A stretch of 64,000 nucleotides of DNA from Flavobacteriaceae bacterium (GTDB lineage: Bacteria; Bacteroidota; Bacteroidia; Flavobacteriales; Flavobacteriaceae): NCBI GenBank assembly GCA_028284005.1, contig JANQSO010000010.1:1-64000 (forward strand), read 5' to 3'. Under the pieces are notes generated by a model. It was not told the origin of the DNA. It saw only the letters and a list, made by a program, of their open reading frames with translations, and made no database searches. This document shows positions 1 to 8,690 of the stretch, in pieces (within the stretch, counting starts at the first letter, position 1; every line of letters starts with the position of its first letter). A program made the position numbers and the translations under genes.

Positions 1-50
1 AGATATCAGGTGAGCAGGCTAGCGTTGTAAAACGTCTCATTAAAGAGTAA
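1..50 (+). CDS. C-terminal end of an unidentified protein (partial)
   Basis: An open frame enters from the left edge and ends at a TAA at 48-50, giving the last 15 residues ISGEQASVVKRLIKE. A strong hairpin terminator follows 40 bases later, which supports this being a real gene end. The fragment is too short to identify. Confidence 0.45.
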   Translation, partial: ISGEQASVVKRLIKE

Positions 51-89
51 GCACTCACACTGGTAAACAAATACCAACCAAAAACAAAA

Positions 90-118
90 CCCCCTTCACA
101 TCGTGAAGGGGGTTTTTA
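90..118. terminator. Rho-independent terminator, bidirectional
   Basis: A perfect 10-bp stem (90-99 with 103-112, loop ATC) is followed by a T run and preceded by an A-rich run. It can therefore stop the rightward gene ending at 50 and the leftward THX gene ending at 138. Confidence 0.9.
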
Positions 119-137
119 ATGTTTATTAAAAAAAAGA

Positions 138-293
138 TCAAGCTTTCTTTTTGGTTGTTTTTTTAGCGGTTTTCTTCGCTGTTTTTTTTACGGCAACAGG
201 AGCTGCTTTAGCAGGCTTTTTTCTGGGCCGAAGCCTTCCGTAAGATCCCATTGTAATTTTTCCTCTTCTGGTTTTTTTATCGCCTTTTCCCAT
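138..293 (-). CDS. 30S ribosomal protein THX
   Basis: A 51-residue, very basic protein that begins MGKGDKKTRRGKITMGSYG. This matches the THX family, a small peptide that binds in the head of the 30S subunit in Bacteroidota and Thermus. The conserved N-terminal part (GDKKTRRGK, then SYGRLRPRK) is complete. The C-terminal half is a low-complexity Lys/Ala tail (KKTAKKTAKKTTKKK), typical of flavobacterial versions. It lies downstream of trpA in the same direction but is separated by about 110 bases, so it is probably its own transcript, ending at the bidirectional hairpin at 90-118. Confidence 0.88.
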   Translation of the reverse strand: MGKGDKKTRRGKITMGSYGRLRPRKKPAKAAPVAVKKTAKKTAKKTTKKKA

Positions 294-406
294 ACTCTTT
301 TAGTTAAATTATTTAATTGATAGTCGATGTTCGAACAGCGTTGGTAAACTGTTGTAAACGAAACCCTAAGTTATAAAATATTACGGACTTTTATACAAGG
401 AAGAAG

Positions 407-1168
407 TTACCGCAAAGAATGTATGAAATTTTCAATTCCGCCAATTCCCTTCTCTGAAAGCATTTTAATAAAGGCGCTGCCAATAATAGCGCCATCCGCA
501 TCTTTGGTTGCCGCTAAAAAAGTTTCGGCATTGCTGATGCCAAAACCAACAATTTGAGGATTTTTAAGTTGCATTGCAGCTATTCTTTCAAAATAGGAAC
601 GCTGTACTTCCCCAAACCCTTGCCTGGCACCGGTGGTACTTGCACTGCTTACCATATAGACGAACCCGTTCGAAGCCTTATCGATCTGGCGTATCCTGCT
701 TTCGGAGGTTTGCGGTGTTATCAGGAATATATTTACGAGGCCGTATTTTTCGAAGATCGTTTTGTAATGCTCTTTGTATTCGGCCAAAGGAAGGTCAGGA
801 AGGATCAATCCGTCGATCCCGGTTTCCTTGCATTTTGCACAAAACGCTTCAACACCATATTGCAGGACAGGATTAAAATAACCCATTAGGATCAAAGGGA
901 TAGAAACCGTTTTACGAATGTCTTTTAACTGCTCGAACAGTAGCCGGGTGGTCATTCCATTTTTTAGGGCCTCAGTAGAACTTGCCTGAATAGTAGGGCC
1001 GTCTGCCAGGGGGTCGCTAAAAGGTAACCCGATCTCAACCATATCCACACCGTTCTTCTCCAGTTCCTGCAAAATAGGCACAGTATCGTTGATAGCCGGG
1101 TATCCGGCTGTAAAATATATGGAAAGTAATTTTTTGTCTTCTGAAAATATCTTCTGTATCCGGTTCAT
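407..1168 (-). CDS. trpA: Tryptophan synthase alpha subunit
   Basis: TrpA (253 aa) cleaves indole-3-glycerol phosphate to indole and glyceraldehyde 3-phosphate and channels indole to TrpB. The TIM-barrel signature VEIGLPFSDPLADGP is at 44-58, with E45 and D56 in the places of the catalytic Glu49 and Asp60 of the Salmonella enzyme. The phosphate-binding GFGISNAETF and GSAF segments are present near the C-terminus. Length is slightly short but normal for Bacteroidota. The ATG overlaps the trpB stop by one base, so the two are translationally coupled. It is the last gene of the trp operon. Confidence 0.97.
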   Translation of the reverse strand: MNRIQKIFSEDKKLLSIYFTAGYPAINDTVPILQELEKNGVDMVEIGLPFSDPLADGPTIQASSTEALKNGMTTRLLFEQLKDIRKTVSIPLILMGYFNPVLQYGVEAFCAKCKETGIDGLILPDLPLAEYKEHYKTIFEKYGLVNIFLITPQTSESRIRQIDKASNGFVYMVSSASTTGARQGFGEVQRSYFERIAAMQLKNPQIVGFGISNAETFLAATKDADGAIIGSAFIKMLSEKGIGGIENFIHSLR

Positions 1169-2349
1169 TATAAATTAAAATAATCAATGTAAGTATTCAG
1201 GTCCTTGTCCCCACGCCCGCTTAAATTCACGATTACGAGGTCATCCTCTTTAAATTTTCTGCTTTTGAAGATAGCAAGCGCATGACTTGTTTCAATGGCG
1301 GGAATGATACCTTCCAATTTACTAAGCTCCAGTCCGGCCTGCATGGCATCATCGTCGGTCACCGAAATAAATTCACCACGGCCGCTCGCATACAAATGTG
1401 CATGCATAGGGCCCACTCCCGGATAATCCAGCCCTGCCGAAATAGAATAAGGCTCGGTGATCTGCCCGTCTGCTGTTTGCATCAGTAAGGTTTTGCTTCC
1501 ATGTATGATCCCCATTCTTCCCAGGGCCGAAGTAGCGGCACTTTCACCACTGTGTATTCCTTTTCCGGCAGCTTCCACGGCAATGATACCAACTTCCGGA
1601 GTGTCGAGGTATTCGTAATAGGCACCGGCCGCATTACTGCCGCCACCCACACAGGCCACCACATAGTCCGGATGCTCACGACCTTCCTTTTCCGTTAATT
1701 GTTGTTTTATTTCTTTTGAGATCACACTTTGAAAGCGTGCGACCATATCGGGGTAGGGATGTGGCCCTACCACACTGCCGATTATATAATGGGTATTCGT
1801 AGGATTGTTGATCCAATCGCGGATAGCCTCGTTAGTAGCATCTTTGAGTGTTCTGCTTCCACTGGTCGCAGGAACGACCTTAGCTCCTAACATTTTCATT
1901 CTCGCAACATTGGGTGCCTGTCGCTCAATATCTATTTCTCCCATGTATACAATACACTCCAGTCCCATTAAGGCACATACCGTTGCTGTAGCAACACCGT
2001 GCTGCCCCGCACCGGTTTCAGCAATGATACGGGTCTTATTGAGGCGTTTTGCCATTAAGATCTGGCCAATGGTATTATTCACTTTATGTGCCCCGGTGTG
2101 GCAAAGGTCCTCCCGTTTCAGATAGATCTTTGTATTGTATTTTTCTGAAAAGCGTTTTGCAAAATAGAGTGGAGTAGGGCGCCCCACATATGCTTTGAGC
2201 AATTGTTTGAATTCTTTTTGAAAGGACGCTTCCCGCATAACCTGCAGGTAATTAAGCCGAAGCTCCTCTACGTTCGGAAACAACATTTCCGGGATATAGG
2301 CTCCGCCAAACTCACCGTAATATCCCTTTTCATCAACATTATACTTCAT
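1168..2349 (-). CDS. trpB: Tryptophan synthase beta subunit
   Basis: TrpB (393 aa) condenses indole with serine using pyridoxal phosphate. The PLP lysine lies in the HTGAHKVNN segment (K89), the catalytic Glu in ETGAGQHG (E111), and the phosphate-binding GGGSNA loop at 235-240. Full length, with no missing motif. The start overlaps the end of trpF by 11 bases and the stop overlaps trpA, which fits a compact operon producing a TrpA2B2 complex. Confidence 0.97.
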   Translation of the reverse strand: MKYNVDEKGYYGEFGGAYIPEMLFPNVEELRLNYLQVMREASFQKEFKQLLKAYVGRPTPLYFAKRFSEKYNTKIYLKREDLCHTGAHKVNNTIGQILMAKRLNKTRIIAETGAGQHGVATATVCALMGLECIVYMGEIDIERQAPNVARMKMLGAKVVPATSGSRTLKDATNEAIRDWINNPTNTHYIIGSVVGPHPYPDMVARFQSVISKEIKQQLTEKEGREHPDYVVACVGGGSNAAGAYYEYLDTPEVGIIAVEAAGKGIHSGESAATSALGRMGIIHGSKTLLMQTADGQITEPYSISAGLDYPGVGPMHAHLYASGRGEFISVTDDDAMQAGLELSKLEGIIPAIETSHALAIFKSRKFKEDDLVIVNLSGRGDKDLNTYIDYFNL

Positions 2350-2983
2350 AGTTTCGGTATTCAGTATTATTTAATTCTTTTAAAAACCTTTGCAGGTCAG
2401 TTATGTTTTTTAACCCCGGTTCACTCTCAAATTTGCTGTTTACGTCAATAGCGTGAATAGGCAGGTCTGTTTTAAGGACCTCTTTCAGGGCATCCATTTC
2501 TTCCAATCCGATTCCGCCACTCAAAACAAATGGTTTTTTTGAAGGATAGTCCTTTAGAATGCTCCAGTCAAAAGCATACCCATTGCCCCCTTTTTCTTTG
2601 CCCTTTGCATCAAAGAGAAATGCATCAGTTATTTTTTCATAGGGGGTAAGAACTTCAAAATTGAAAACATCCTTGATACTAAAAACTTTCCAAAGTTCAA
2701 TATGCTCCAAAGCTTTCAGCTTTGCACAGAAAGAAGCAGATTCTTCTCCATGTAATTGAATAACATCCAAATTGTATTGTTTTATTTTTTCTGAAATATC
2801 TTCCAAAGGGGCATCTACAAAAACACCTGTTCTTTTAATTCCGGAAGGCAGCTCCGGAATCTCACCATCAAAAAATCGTGGGGAACCGCTATAAAATATA
2901 AACCCCAGGTAATCCGGCCGAAGCGATGCCACTTCAACAGTATTGTATTTCATACCGCAGACCTTAAGTTTTATACTTTTCAT
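2339..2983 (-). CDS. trpF: Phosphoribosylanthranilate isomerase
   Basis: TrpF (214 aa) converts phosphoribosylanthranilate to CdRP by an Amadori rearrangement. The N-terminal KVCGM motif gives the catalytic Cys (C9), and FLFDAKG supplies the catalytic Asp (D125). LSGGIG and the [14 protein letters not shown] segment form the phosphate site; the usual DxSSGxE is DVNSKFE here, a conservative local change. It overlaps trpC by 4 bases (ATGA) and trpB by 11 bases. In enterobacteria this activity is fused to TrpC; here it is separate. Confidence 0.95.
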   Translation of the reverse strand: MKSIKLKVCGMKYNTVEVASLRPDYLGFIFYSGSPRFFDGEIPELPSGIKRTGVFVDAPLEDISEKIKQYNLDVIQLHGEESASFCAKLKALEHIELWKVFSIKDVFNFEVLTPYEKITDAFLFDAKGKEKGGNGYAFDWSILKDYPSKKPFVLSGGIGLEEMDALKEVLKTDLPIHAIDVNSKFESEPGLKNITDLQRFLKELNNTEYRNYEV

Positions 2984-3762
2984 TTTAGTTTCCGAATAAA
3001 CGTTCTTGCACTCTCCCCCGGCTTTGAGGTTTTCATAAAATGCTCACCGATCAGAAAACCTTCGTAACCGTATGGTTTCAATTCGATAATAGCTTCAATA
3101 CTACTGATTCCACTTTCGGAAACCTTCACAAAATCTTTGGGAATATGCGCCGAAAGTGCTTTGCTTGTTTCAAGAGAAACATCGAATGTTTTCAGATTTC
3201 TATTGTTCACGCCCAACATATCTACTGTTGGCAGCAATGACCTCTCCAGTTCCTTTCTGTTATGAACTTCCAGCAAAACGTCCAGATTCAGGCTTTTTGC
3301 AAGGCTGGAAAGATCTTTCAATTCTTTTTCTGAAAGGCAGGCAGCAATTAACAAAATGGCATCGGCACCATACGCTTTAGCCTCACAGACCTGGTAAGGA
3401 TCCACTATAAATTCCTTCCGAAGCAATGGCAGGCCGGTAACCGAACGTGCTACTAACAGATCCTCCAATGAACCTCCAAAGAAATGAGTGTCCGTTAAAA
3501 CCGACATGGCACTGGCACCGGCATCTTCATACCCTTTTGCCACCTCTTGTACCAATACCTTTTCATTGATGACCGATTTGCTGGGAGAACGTCTTTTGTG
3601 TTCTGCGATGATACCAGTTTCGGAGTTTCTAAGGCTGGCGGCCATTGAAATGGTTTCCCTTGAAAAATGTTGGGATCGTTCCAGAACCGGGATCGGAAAT
3701 ACCTCCTTTTTAGCAGCTACTTCTCTGTATTTATGAGCGATTATGGTATCGAGTATCGTCAT
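2980..3762 (-). CDS. trpC: Indole-3-glycerol phosphate synthase
   Basis: TrpC (260 aa) closes the indole ring from CdRP. The TIM-barrel signature AEHKRRSPSKSVI at 53-65 carries the catalytic Glu/Lys pair, LLRKEFIVDPYQ holds the second catalytic lysine, and GVNNRNLKTF and SESGI are the phosphate-binding loops. Length is normal for a monofunctional enzyme. It starts 4 bases after the trpD stop and overlaps trpF by 4 bases. Confidence 0.96.
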   Translation of the reverse strand: MTILDTIIAHKYREVAAKKEVFPIPVLERSQHFSRETISMAASLRNSETGIIAEHKRRSPSKSVINEKVLVQEVAKGYEDAGASAMSVLTDTHFFGGSLEDLLVARSVTGLPLLRKEFIVDPYQVCEAKAYGADAILLIAACLSEKELKDLSSLAKSLNLDVLLEVHNRKELERSLLPTVDMLGVNNRNLKTFDVSLETSKALSAHIPKDFVKVSESGISSIEAIIELKPYGYEGFLIGEHFMKTSKPGESARTFIRKLK

Positions 3763-3766
3763 TCTT

Positions 3767-4759
3767 CTATTTGCTTAATACCTGTAATTTTTTTAGTGAC
3801 TGCAATGCTTTTCCGGACGCTAATGATTCTTTAGCTTTTCCGAAGCCTTCTTCAAGACTGCAACCCTCTACAACCGAAATAGCTGCTCCGGCATTGGCAC
3901 ATACTACATGGTTCTGCGCTTCCTTGCCTTTTCCGTTTAAGATGTTCATGAATATTTCAGCCGAATCTTTTACGGTCTCACCTCCGTAAATGTCAGACGG
4001 TTCAATTTGAGTTACTCCAAAATCCTTGGGTTGCAATACGGTTTCCGAAGTATTTGATATCAATTTTACGGGGCCTGTTAGTGAGATCTCGTCATAACCG
4101 TCTATGGCATGCAACACCGTATATCTTTTGTTATTCTTTTGGTAGAGGTAGCCGTACATTCTTGCCAGCTCCAGGTCGAAAACACCTACCAGTTGGTTCT
4201 TTGGGAATGCAGGATTTACCATAGGGCCTAACATATTAAAGAATGTCTTCACTCCCAGTTCCCTTCTAATGGGAGCCACATTTTTCATGGCAGGGTGGAA
4301 GAGAGGCGCATGTAATACACAGATCCCTGCTTCATCCAGGCAACGTTTTAAAAAGCCGGTATCATTACTAAATGTAATACCCAGATATTCCATTACATTG
4401 CTGCTGCCGCTTATGGATGAGACCCCGTAATTTCCATGCTTGGTAACTTGTACTCCGGCACCGGCGGTTACAAAAGAAGCCAGTGTGGAAATGTTGAATG
4501 TATTTTTACCGTCACCCCCCGTACCGCATAGGTCTATGGTATTATAATCGTTTACGTCTACCGCCAAACAAAGGTTCAGCAATGCATCACGAAACCCTTC
4601 CAGTTCTTCCAAAGCAACACTTCGCATCATATATACGGTAAGAAATGCTGCGATCTGACTTTGATTGAATTTCCCTTCGGAAATAGACACCAAAACACCT
4701 CTCGCTTCTTCTTTTGTTAGCTGCTCGTGGTTGATCAACCTGTTTAAGATCTTTTTCAT
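3767..4759 (-). CDS. trpD: Anthranilate phosphoribosyltransferase
   Basis: TrpD (330 aa) transfers the phosphoribosyl group of PRPP to anthranilate. The PRPP loop DLCGTGGDGKNTFNIST is at 77-92, followed by KHGNYGVSSISGSSNVMEYLG (107-127), which contacts anthranilate and the second metal. It is a standalone enzyme, not fused to the TrpG glutaminase domain. Its ATG is directly adjacent to the trpG stop. Confidence 0.96.
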   Translation of the reverse strand: MKKILNRLINHEQLTKEEARGVLVSISEGKFNQSQIAAFLTVYMMRSVALEELEGFRDALLNLCLAVDVNDYNTIDLCGTGGDGKNTFNISTLASFVTAGAGVQVTKHGNYGVSSISGSSNVMEYLGITFSNDTGFLKRCLDEAGICVLHAPLFHPAMKNVAPIRRELGVKTFFNMLGPMVNPAFPKNQLVGVFDLELARMYGYLYQKNNKRYTVLHAIDGYDEISLTGPVKLISNTSETVLQPKDFGVTQIEPSDIYGGETVKDSAEIFMNILNGKGKEAQNHVVCANAGAAISVVEGCSLEEGFGKAKESLASGKALQSLKKLQVLSK

Positions 4760-5326
4760 TTAGCTTTCTATCCAGTTTTTAATGATTTGTTTTCCGTTGG
4801 GCGTAAGCACACTCTCGGGATGGAATTGTACCCCCCGAACGTCAAATACCTTATGTCGCAGCGACATGATCTGTCCGTTCTCATCTACCGAAGTTACCTC
4901 CAGGGTTTCCGGAAAATCCTCCCGGGAAACTACCCAGGAATGGTATCTGCCTATTTCAATTTCGTTTTCCAGTCCCTTAAAGAGAGGCTCGTCATCTACG
5001 ATCAGGGTTGCCTTGGTAGCCACCCCGTGAAATACCTCACTCAGATTTTCCAGTTTTCCTCCAAAGACCTCACCCATGGCCTGTTGTCCCAGGCAAACCC
5101 CCAATATACTCTTTGAATCCGCATATTCTTTTATAAGCGCTTTCAGCATTCCGGCCTCGTTCGGGATCCCCGGGCCGGGAGACAATAAGATCTTATCGTA
5201 ACCGGAAACTTCATCCAGAGAAAAACGGTCGTTCCGTTTTACGGTCACCTCACAATCCAGTTCCTCCAGGTAATGTACCAGGTTGTACACAAAACTGTCG
5301 TAGTTATCAATTACCAAAACCTTCAT
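4760..5326 (-). CDS. trpG: Anthranilate synthase component II (glutamine amidotransferase)
   Basis: TrpG (188 aa) is a class I glutaminase that supplies ammonia to TrpE. The nucleophile Cys is in GVCLGQQAMGE (C78) and the His/Glu pair in VQFHPESVLTPNG (H169, E171); the SPGPGIPNEAG oxyanion strand is at 49-59. It lies 2 bases after trpE and directly before trpD, the normal place for the synthase heterodimer. It could in principle also serve aminodeoxychorismate synthase (PabA role), which the sequence cannot decide. Confidence 0.95.
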   Translation of the reverse strand: MKVLVIDNYDSFVYNLVHYLEELDCEVTVKRNDRFSLDEVSGYDKILLSPGPGIPNEAGMLKALIKEYADSKSILGVCLGQQAMGEVFGGKLENLSEVFHGVATKATLIVDDEPLFKGLENEIEIGRYHSWVVSREDFPETLEVTSVDENGQIMSLRHKVFDVRGVQFHPESVLTPNGKQIIKNWIES

Positions 5327-5328
5327 AT

Positions 5329-6726
5329 CTATATGTTTTCTGCAAGTTCCAGGGCCTTTGTCAAAGCACCTAATTTGTTATACACTTCTTGTAATTCTTT
5401 TTCTTCATCACTCCCGGATACAATACCGGCACCGGCTTGATAATACAAGTGGTGGTCTTTGCTCACAAACGAACGAATGATGATCGCGTGGTTAAAATTA
5501 CCTTTAAAATCCATAAAGCCAATAGCGCCGCCGTAAAACTCCCGACTTCTGTTCTCATACCTTTCCAATAGTTGCATGGCCTTATGTTTGGGAGCGCCAC
5601 TCAAGGTCCCTGCCGGAAAGGTGTCCGCAACTATTTGCATGGTAGAAGCTTCCGGGTCCTTTTTAGCGGTCACTTTGCTCACCAGGTGGATCACATGTGA
5701 AAAGAACTGAACTTCCCGATAGGTTTCAACGGTAACGTCAGATCCGTGGCGGCTCAGGTCGTTTCGAGCCAGGTCGACCAGCATCACATGTTCGCTGTTC
5801 TCTTTCTCATCTGCGGAAAGTTGTTTTGCCAGCTCCGCGTCTTTTTCGTCATTCCCGGTACGTTTAAAAGTTCCGGCGATAGGGTGGATCTCGGCATGGT
5901 CATCCTTTATGACCAATTGTGCTTCGGGGGAGCTTCCGAATATCTTGAACTTCCCATAATCAAAATAAAAAAGATAAGGTGAAGGATTCACACTCCGTAA
6001 GGCGCGGTATACGTTAAATTCGTCCCCGGTAAATCCCTGTACAAACCGTTTGCTGGGTACGATCTGAAAAACATCTCCCCGGGCACAGTGTGCTTTGCAT
6101 TTTCTAACAAGATCTTTAAAATCGTCGTCTTCCAGATTTGTTTCCAGGCCGCCCTGCCGCCGAAAAGGATACTCGGCAAAGTTCCTGGACCTGAGAAGCT
6201 GCTCTATTTGTGAGATATTATTTTCAGAATTAAAACAATGTGCAAAAAGATAGGCTTCATTGTTAAAATGGTTGATGGCTATGATATTCTGGTATACCGC
6301 ATAATAACAATCCGGCATTTGCAGGTTACTTTCTTTTTTTGAAACGGGAATATCTTCAAAATAACGTACCGCATCGTAGGCCATATAGCCGAAGAGTCCG
6401 TTATTGATGAATTTAAATGAATTTGTTTCCGAAGAAAAGGACGAGGCAAATGTTTCCAGAACCGAAGGCACGGAAGTTTCCGGAGTAATTTTGGAAACAA
6501 GCACCTCTCCATCCGGAAATTGCTGTGTGATGAGCTCATTTTCAATTTTGATGGATGCGATGGGATTGCAGCAAATATAGCTGAAGCTATTGTCGTTGGC
6601 ATGATAATCACTGCTCTCCAGCAAGAGGCTGTTCGGGTATTTGTCACGCAGCCGTAAATAAACGGACACCGGAGTGATGGTATCTGCAAGGAGTTTTTTT
6701 GAATAGGTTCTCAGTTTATATCTCAT
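5329..6726 (-). CDS. trpE: Anthranilate synthase component I
   Basis: TrpE (465 aa) makes anthranilate from chorismate with ammonia from TrpG. The N-terminal LLESSD motif (35-40) corresponds to the tryptophan feedback site. The C-terminal chorismate-binding domain has FQIVPSKRF, PIAGTFKRTG, DLARNDLSRHG and GTLSGAPKHKAM. First gene of trpEGDCFBA. The ATG lies 6 bases past the T run of the attenuator hairpin at 6732-6762, so its transcription depends on readthrough of that element. Confidence 0.96.
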   Translation of the reverse strand: MRYKLRTYSKKLLADTITPVSVYLRLRDKYPNSLLLESSDYHANDNSFSYICCNPIASIKIENELITQQFPDGEVLVSKITPETSVPSVLETFASSFSSETNSFKFINNGLFGYMAYDAVRYFEDIPVSKKESNLQMPDCYYAVYQNIIAINHFNNEAYLFAHCFNSENNISQIEQLLRSRNFAEYPFRRQGGLETNLEDDDFKDLVRKCKAHCARGDVFQIVPSKRFVQGFTGDEFNVYRALRSVNPSPYLFYFDYGKFKIFGSSPEAQLVIKDDHAEIHPIAGTFKRTGNDEKDAELAKQLSADEKENSEHVMLVDLARNDLSRHGSDVTVETYREVQFFSHVIHLVSKVTAKKDPEASTMQIVADTFPAGTLSGAPKHKAMQLLERYENRSREFYGGAIGFMDFKGNFNHAIIIRSFVSKDHHLYYQAGAGIVSGSDEEKELQEVYNKLGALTKALELAENI

Positions 6727-6731
6727 AAAAT

Positions 6732-6762
6732 AAAAAAAGGCTTGTCGTGATTGACAAGCCTT
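6732..6762 (-). terminator. trp attenuator terminator hairpin
   Basis: On the minus strand a perfect 10-bp stem (AAGGCTTGTC with GACAAGCCTT, 6-base loop) is followed by seven T. It stands between the leader peptide stop and trpE. The loop and 3' arm contain TCACGAC, the exact complement of GTCGTGA at the leader stop codon (6793-6799), which would give a competing antiterminator. Confidence 0.88.
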
Positions 6763-6792
6763 AGTATAATATTATATACGATAGTGCCTAGC

Positions 6793-6849
6793 TCACGACG
6801 TTTGACGTAAGTTATTCCACCACCATGTATTTGTTTTTATTGTATTCAT
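6793..6849 (-). CDS. trpL: trp operon leader peptide
   Basis: An 18-residue peptide MNTIKTNTWWWNNLRQTS with three consecutive Trp codons (TGG TGG TGG), then TGA. It lies between a consensus promoter and the trp terminator hairpin, the architecture of ribosome-mediated attenuation. If ribosomes stall at the Trp codons, GTCGTGA around the stop codon stays free to pair with TCACGAC in the terminator and transcription continues. If they reach the stop, they cover that segment and the terminator forms. The mechanism is inferred from sequence; the codons and complementarity are visible directly. Confidence 0.9.
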   Translation of the reverse strand: MNTIKTNTWWWNNLRQTS

Positions 6850-6860
6850 AATTTCATTTT

Positions 6861-6890
6861 CAAATATAGAAATGAAATTTAAAACAACAA
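6861..6890 (-). promoter_or_regulatory. trp operon promoter (Bacteroidota type)
   Basis: On the minus strand TATATTTG (6868-6861) matches the -7 consensus TAnnTTTG exactly, and two adjacent TTG triplets (6885-6890) supply a -33 element at a spacing of 16 or 19 bases. It lies 12 bases before trpL and just after the stop of the upstream YceI-like gene. Confidence 0.75.
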
Positions 6891-6901
6891 GAGAATGTCG
6901 C

Positions 6902-7468
6902 TTAAAATTTTAAAGTAACATCCAATTCGAATTTGTTTGAGATGGTATTGTCTCCCAGACTGTCAAAGAAACTTCCGCTTCCGTAGCGTACTCCATATTT
7001 GGTACGGTCTATTTTCAGGCTGGTTCTGGCTGCCGTCTCTCCCATGATAAGTTCGAACGTAATTGGGTTTGTGGTTCCTTTTATGGTCATGTCCCCAGTT
7101 ACGGTATAGATATTTCCGTCTTTGGTGGCCCCTGTGATCTTTAAGGATGCTGTTGGGTGCTCTGCCACACCAAAGAAGTCGTCACTTTTTAAATGCCCTT
7201 CCAGTTTTCCTTTGTATTCGCCTTCCAGGTCGGTGTTTTTCAGGCTGGTCATATCTACCACGAATTTCCCGCCAACCAATTGGTCGTTGTCCATTTCCAG
7301 GTACCCTTCTTTAAGGTCGATAGTTCCCGTATGAGAACCTAATATCTTCTTTCCTTTCCACTCGATGGTGCTTTCCTTGATGTCGATCTTTTTCTTTATA
7401 GGTGTAGTAAATGCCATGGCAGTTACTGCAACTGCTAAGATTAGTACTGATCTGATGATTGTTTTCAT
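6902..7468 (-). CDS. YceI-like domain protein, secreted
   Basis: 188 aa with an N-terminal signal peptide (MKTIIRSVLILAVAVTAMAF). The rest matches the YceI lipocalin-like fold: IEWKGKKILGSHTGTIDLKEG, then VDMTSL, the LKSDDFFGVAEHPTASLKITG block, and a C-terminal DRTKYGVRYGSGSFFDSLGD. YceI proteins bind polyisoprenoid-type lipids in the periplasm. It sits 38 bases downstream of a MarR regulator in the same direction, so they are probably co-transcribed and regulated together. Confidence 0.9.
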   Translation of the reverse strand: MKTIIRSVLILAVAVTAMAFTTPIKKKIDIKESTIEWKGKKILGSHTGTIDLKEGYLEMDNDQLVGGKFVVDMTSLKNTDLEGEYKGKLEGHLKSDDFFGVAEHPTASLKITGATKDGNIYTVTGDMTIKGTTNPITFELIMGETAARTSLKIDRTKYGVRYGSGSFFDSLGDNTISNKFELDVTLKF

Positions 7469-7506
7469 AGCTTAAAAAATTTAGTTTATATGATGATTAT
7501 TAAAAT

Positions 7507-7971
7507 TTAAAATGTTCTTAGTGCGTCCAATAGATGGTTTAGTTCTTCCAGTTGTTCTTCGGAAAGATTTTTAAGGACCTTTTCATTATTTAGTTCGGTA
7601 ACAGGGTCCAGTTCTTTCAAAATAGCAAGGCCTTTTTCGGTGATGAACATTTCCACTTTTCTGCGGTTTTGTTCACAAACCTGTCTTTTCACCCATCCTT
7701 TTTTAATGAGTTTGTCCACCAGGCGGGTCGTATTACTGCTGCGGTCGATCATGCGTTCCTGTAATGTGCAAAGGTTGGCGGGATTGCCTTTCTGGCCCCT
7801 CAGGATCCGCAGCACATTGTATTGCTGCATCGTTAGGCCATAAGGCTTTAGTGTAGCTGCAATGGCCTCTTCCACGATACGGGAGGTATATAGGATGTTG
7901 ATCACGGTTTTGGTGCTGATGGCCATCTTGTGGATGGACTTGATAGCGTCGTCTATTGGTATTGTTTTCAT
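7507..7971 (-). CDS. MarR-family transcriptional regulator
   Basis: 154 aa. The winged helix-turn-helix is clear in LTMQQYNVLRILRGQ, LCTLQERMIDRSSNTTRLVDKLIKKGWVKR and the wing residues NRRKVEMFITEKG. A helical dimerisation C-terminus follows. The proposed ATG lies 7 bases from a 16-bp palindrome (7978-7993) overlapping a TACATTTG -7 element, so autorepression is likely. It is co-oriented with the YceI-like gene and divergent from the thioredoxin-like gene at 8123. Confidence 0.9.
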   Translation of the reverse strand: MKTIPIDDAIKSIHKMAISTKTVINILYTSRIVEEAIAATLKPYGLTMQQYNVLRILRGQKGNPANLCTLQERMIDRSSNTTRLVDKLIKKGWVKRQVCEQNRRKVEMFITEKGLAILKELDPVTELNNEKVLKNLSEEQLEELNHLLDALRTF

Positions 7972-7977
7972 TACAAT

Positions 7978-7993
7978 ATTTGTATATACAAAT
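7978..7993. promoter_or_regulatory. Probable MarR operator overlapping its promoter
   Basis: A perfect 16-bp palindrome ATTTGTATATACAAAT in the divergent MarR/thioredoxin intergenic region. On the minus strand TACATTTG (7989-7996) overlaps it and matches the -7 consensus. MarR proteins bind 16-20 bp palindromes of this kind; which regulator binds is inferred from position. Confidence 0.6.
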
Positions 7994-8122
7994 GTAATGT
8001 AAATTTTTAAACTGAAAAGAAGTTTAACAGAATTTTAATCAACATGAGGTAAAAACTTTTTTTAACTACAAATGATTTGTTAAATAGTTTTTGTTTTTCA
8101 TTTAAATAGATATTTTTAAAAA

Positions 8123-8680
8123 ATGAAATGGATTTCGCTTGTACTTTTAATGCTGCTCTTAACAGCTTGTCCTTATAGGAACTATAAGAATTCCGAACCT
8201 CCCATAGATGAAGCGGTAACTTTGGAAGCAAAGAAAAAAGATGCCTCCATAGATGTATCGGCCCATAACGTCCCTTCCCTGAACTTTGACGGACTGCAAC
8301 CGCTGCTGTCAAAAGATAATGACTCTACCTACGTGGTCAATTTCTGGGCGACCTGGTGTAAGCCTTGTATCAAGGAGATGCCGTATTTTGAAAAGCTGGC
8401 TTCAGAATATGCAAAAGAAAATGTGAAGGTGCTTTTTGTAAGCCTTGATTTTCCTGAAAAACTGGAGTCCCAGGTGATCCCTTTCATTCAAAAGAATAAC
8501 ATCCAATCGGAAGTAGTCCTTCTGGACGATGCGGATGCTAACGGTTGGATCCCGAAAGTATCCAAAGAGTGGAGTGGAGCCATTCCGGCTACCATTATAT
8601 ACAATAGTGCCACAAGGCGTTTTTACGAACGCTCCTTTACCTATGAAGAATTAGAAGAAGAATTAAAAACTGTTTTATAA
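8123..8680 (+). CDS. TlpA-family thiol-disulfide oxidoreductase, lipoprotein
   Basis: 185 aa. The signal ends in a lipobox (LLLTAC, C16), so it should be anchored in an envelope membrane. The thioredoxin fold has the redox motif WCKPC (C79, C82) in NFWATWCKPCIKEMPYF and a cis-proline region at AIPATIIYN. TlpA/ResA-type proteins reduce disulfides in the periplasm, often for cytochrome c maturation. It is followed 10 bases later by a second thioredoxin-like gene. Confidence 0.88.
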   Translation: MKWISLVLLMLLLTACPYRNYKNSEPPIDEAVTLEAKKKDASIDVSAHNVPSLNFDGLQPLLSKDNDSTYVVNFWATWCKPCIKEMPYFEKLASEYAKENVKVLFVSLDFPEKLESQVIPFIQKNNIQSEVVLLDDADANGWIPKVSKEWSGAIPATIIYNSATRRFYERSFTYEELEEELKTVL

Positions 8681-8690
8681 ATTATTTACT

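Noticed and set aside
554-2451. Plus-strand open frames opposite the trp operon
   Set aside because: Antisense shadows of trpA, trpB and trpF without recognisable motifs.
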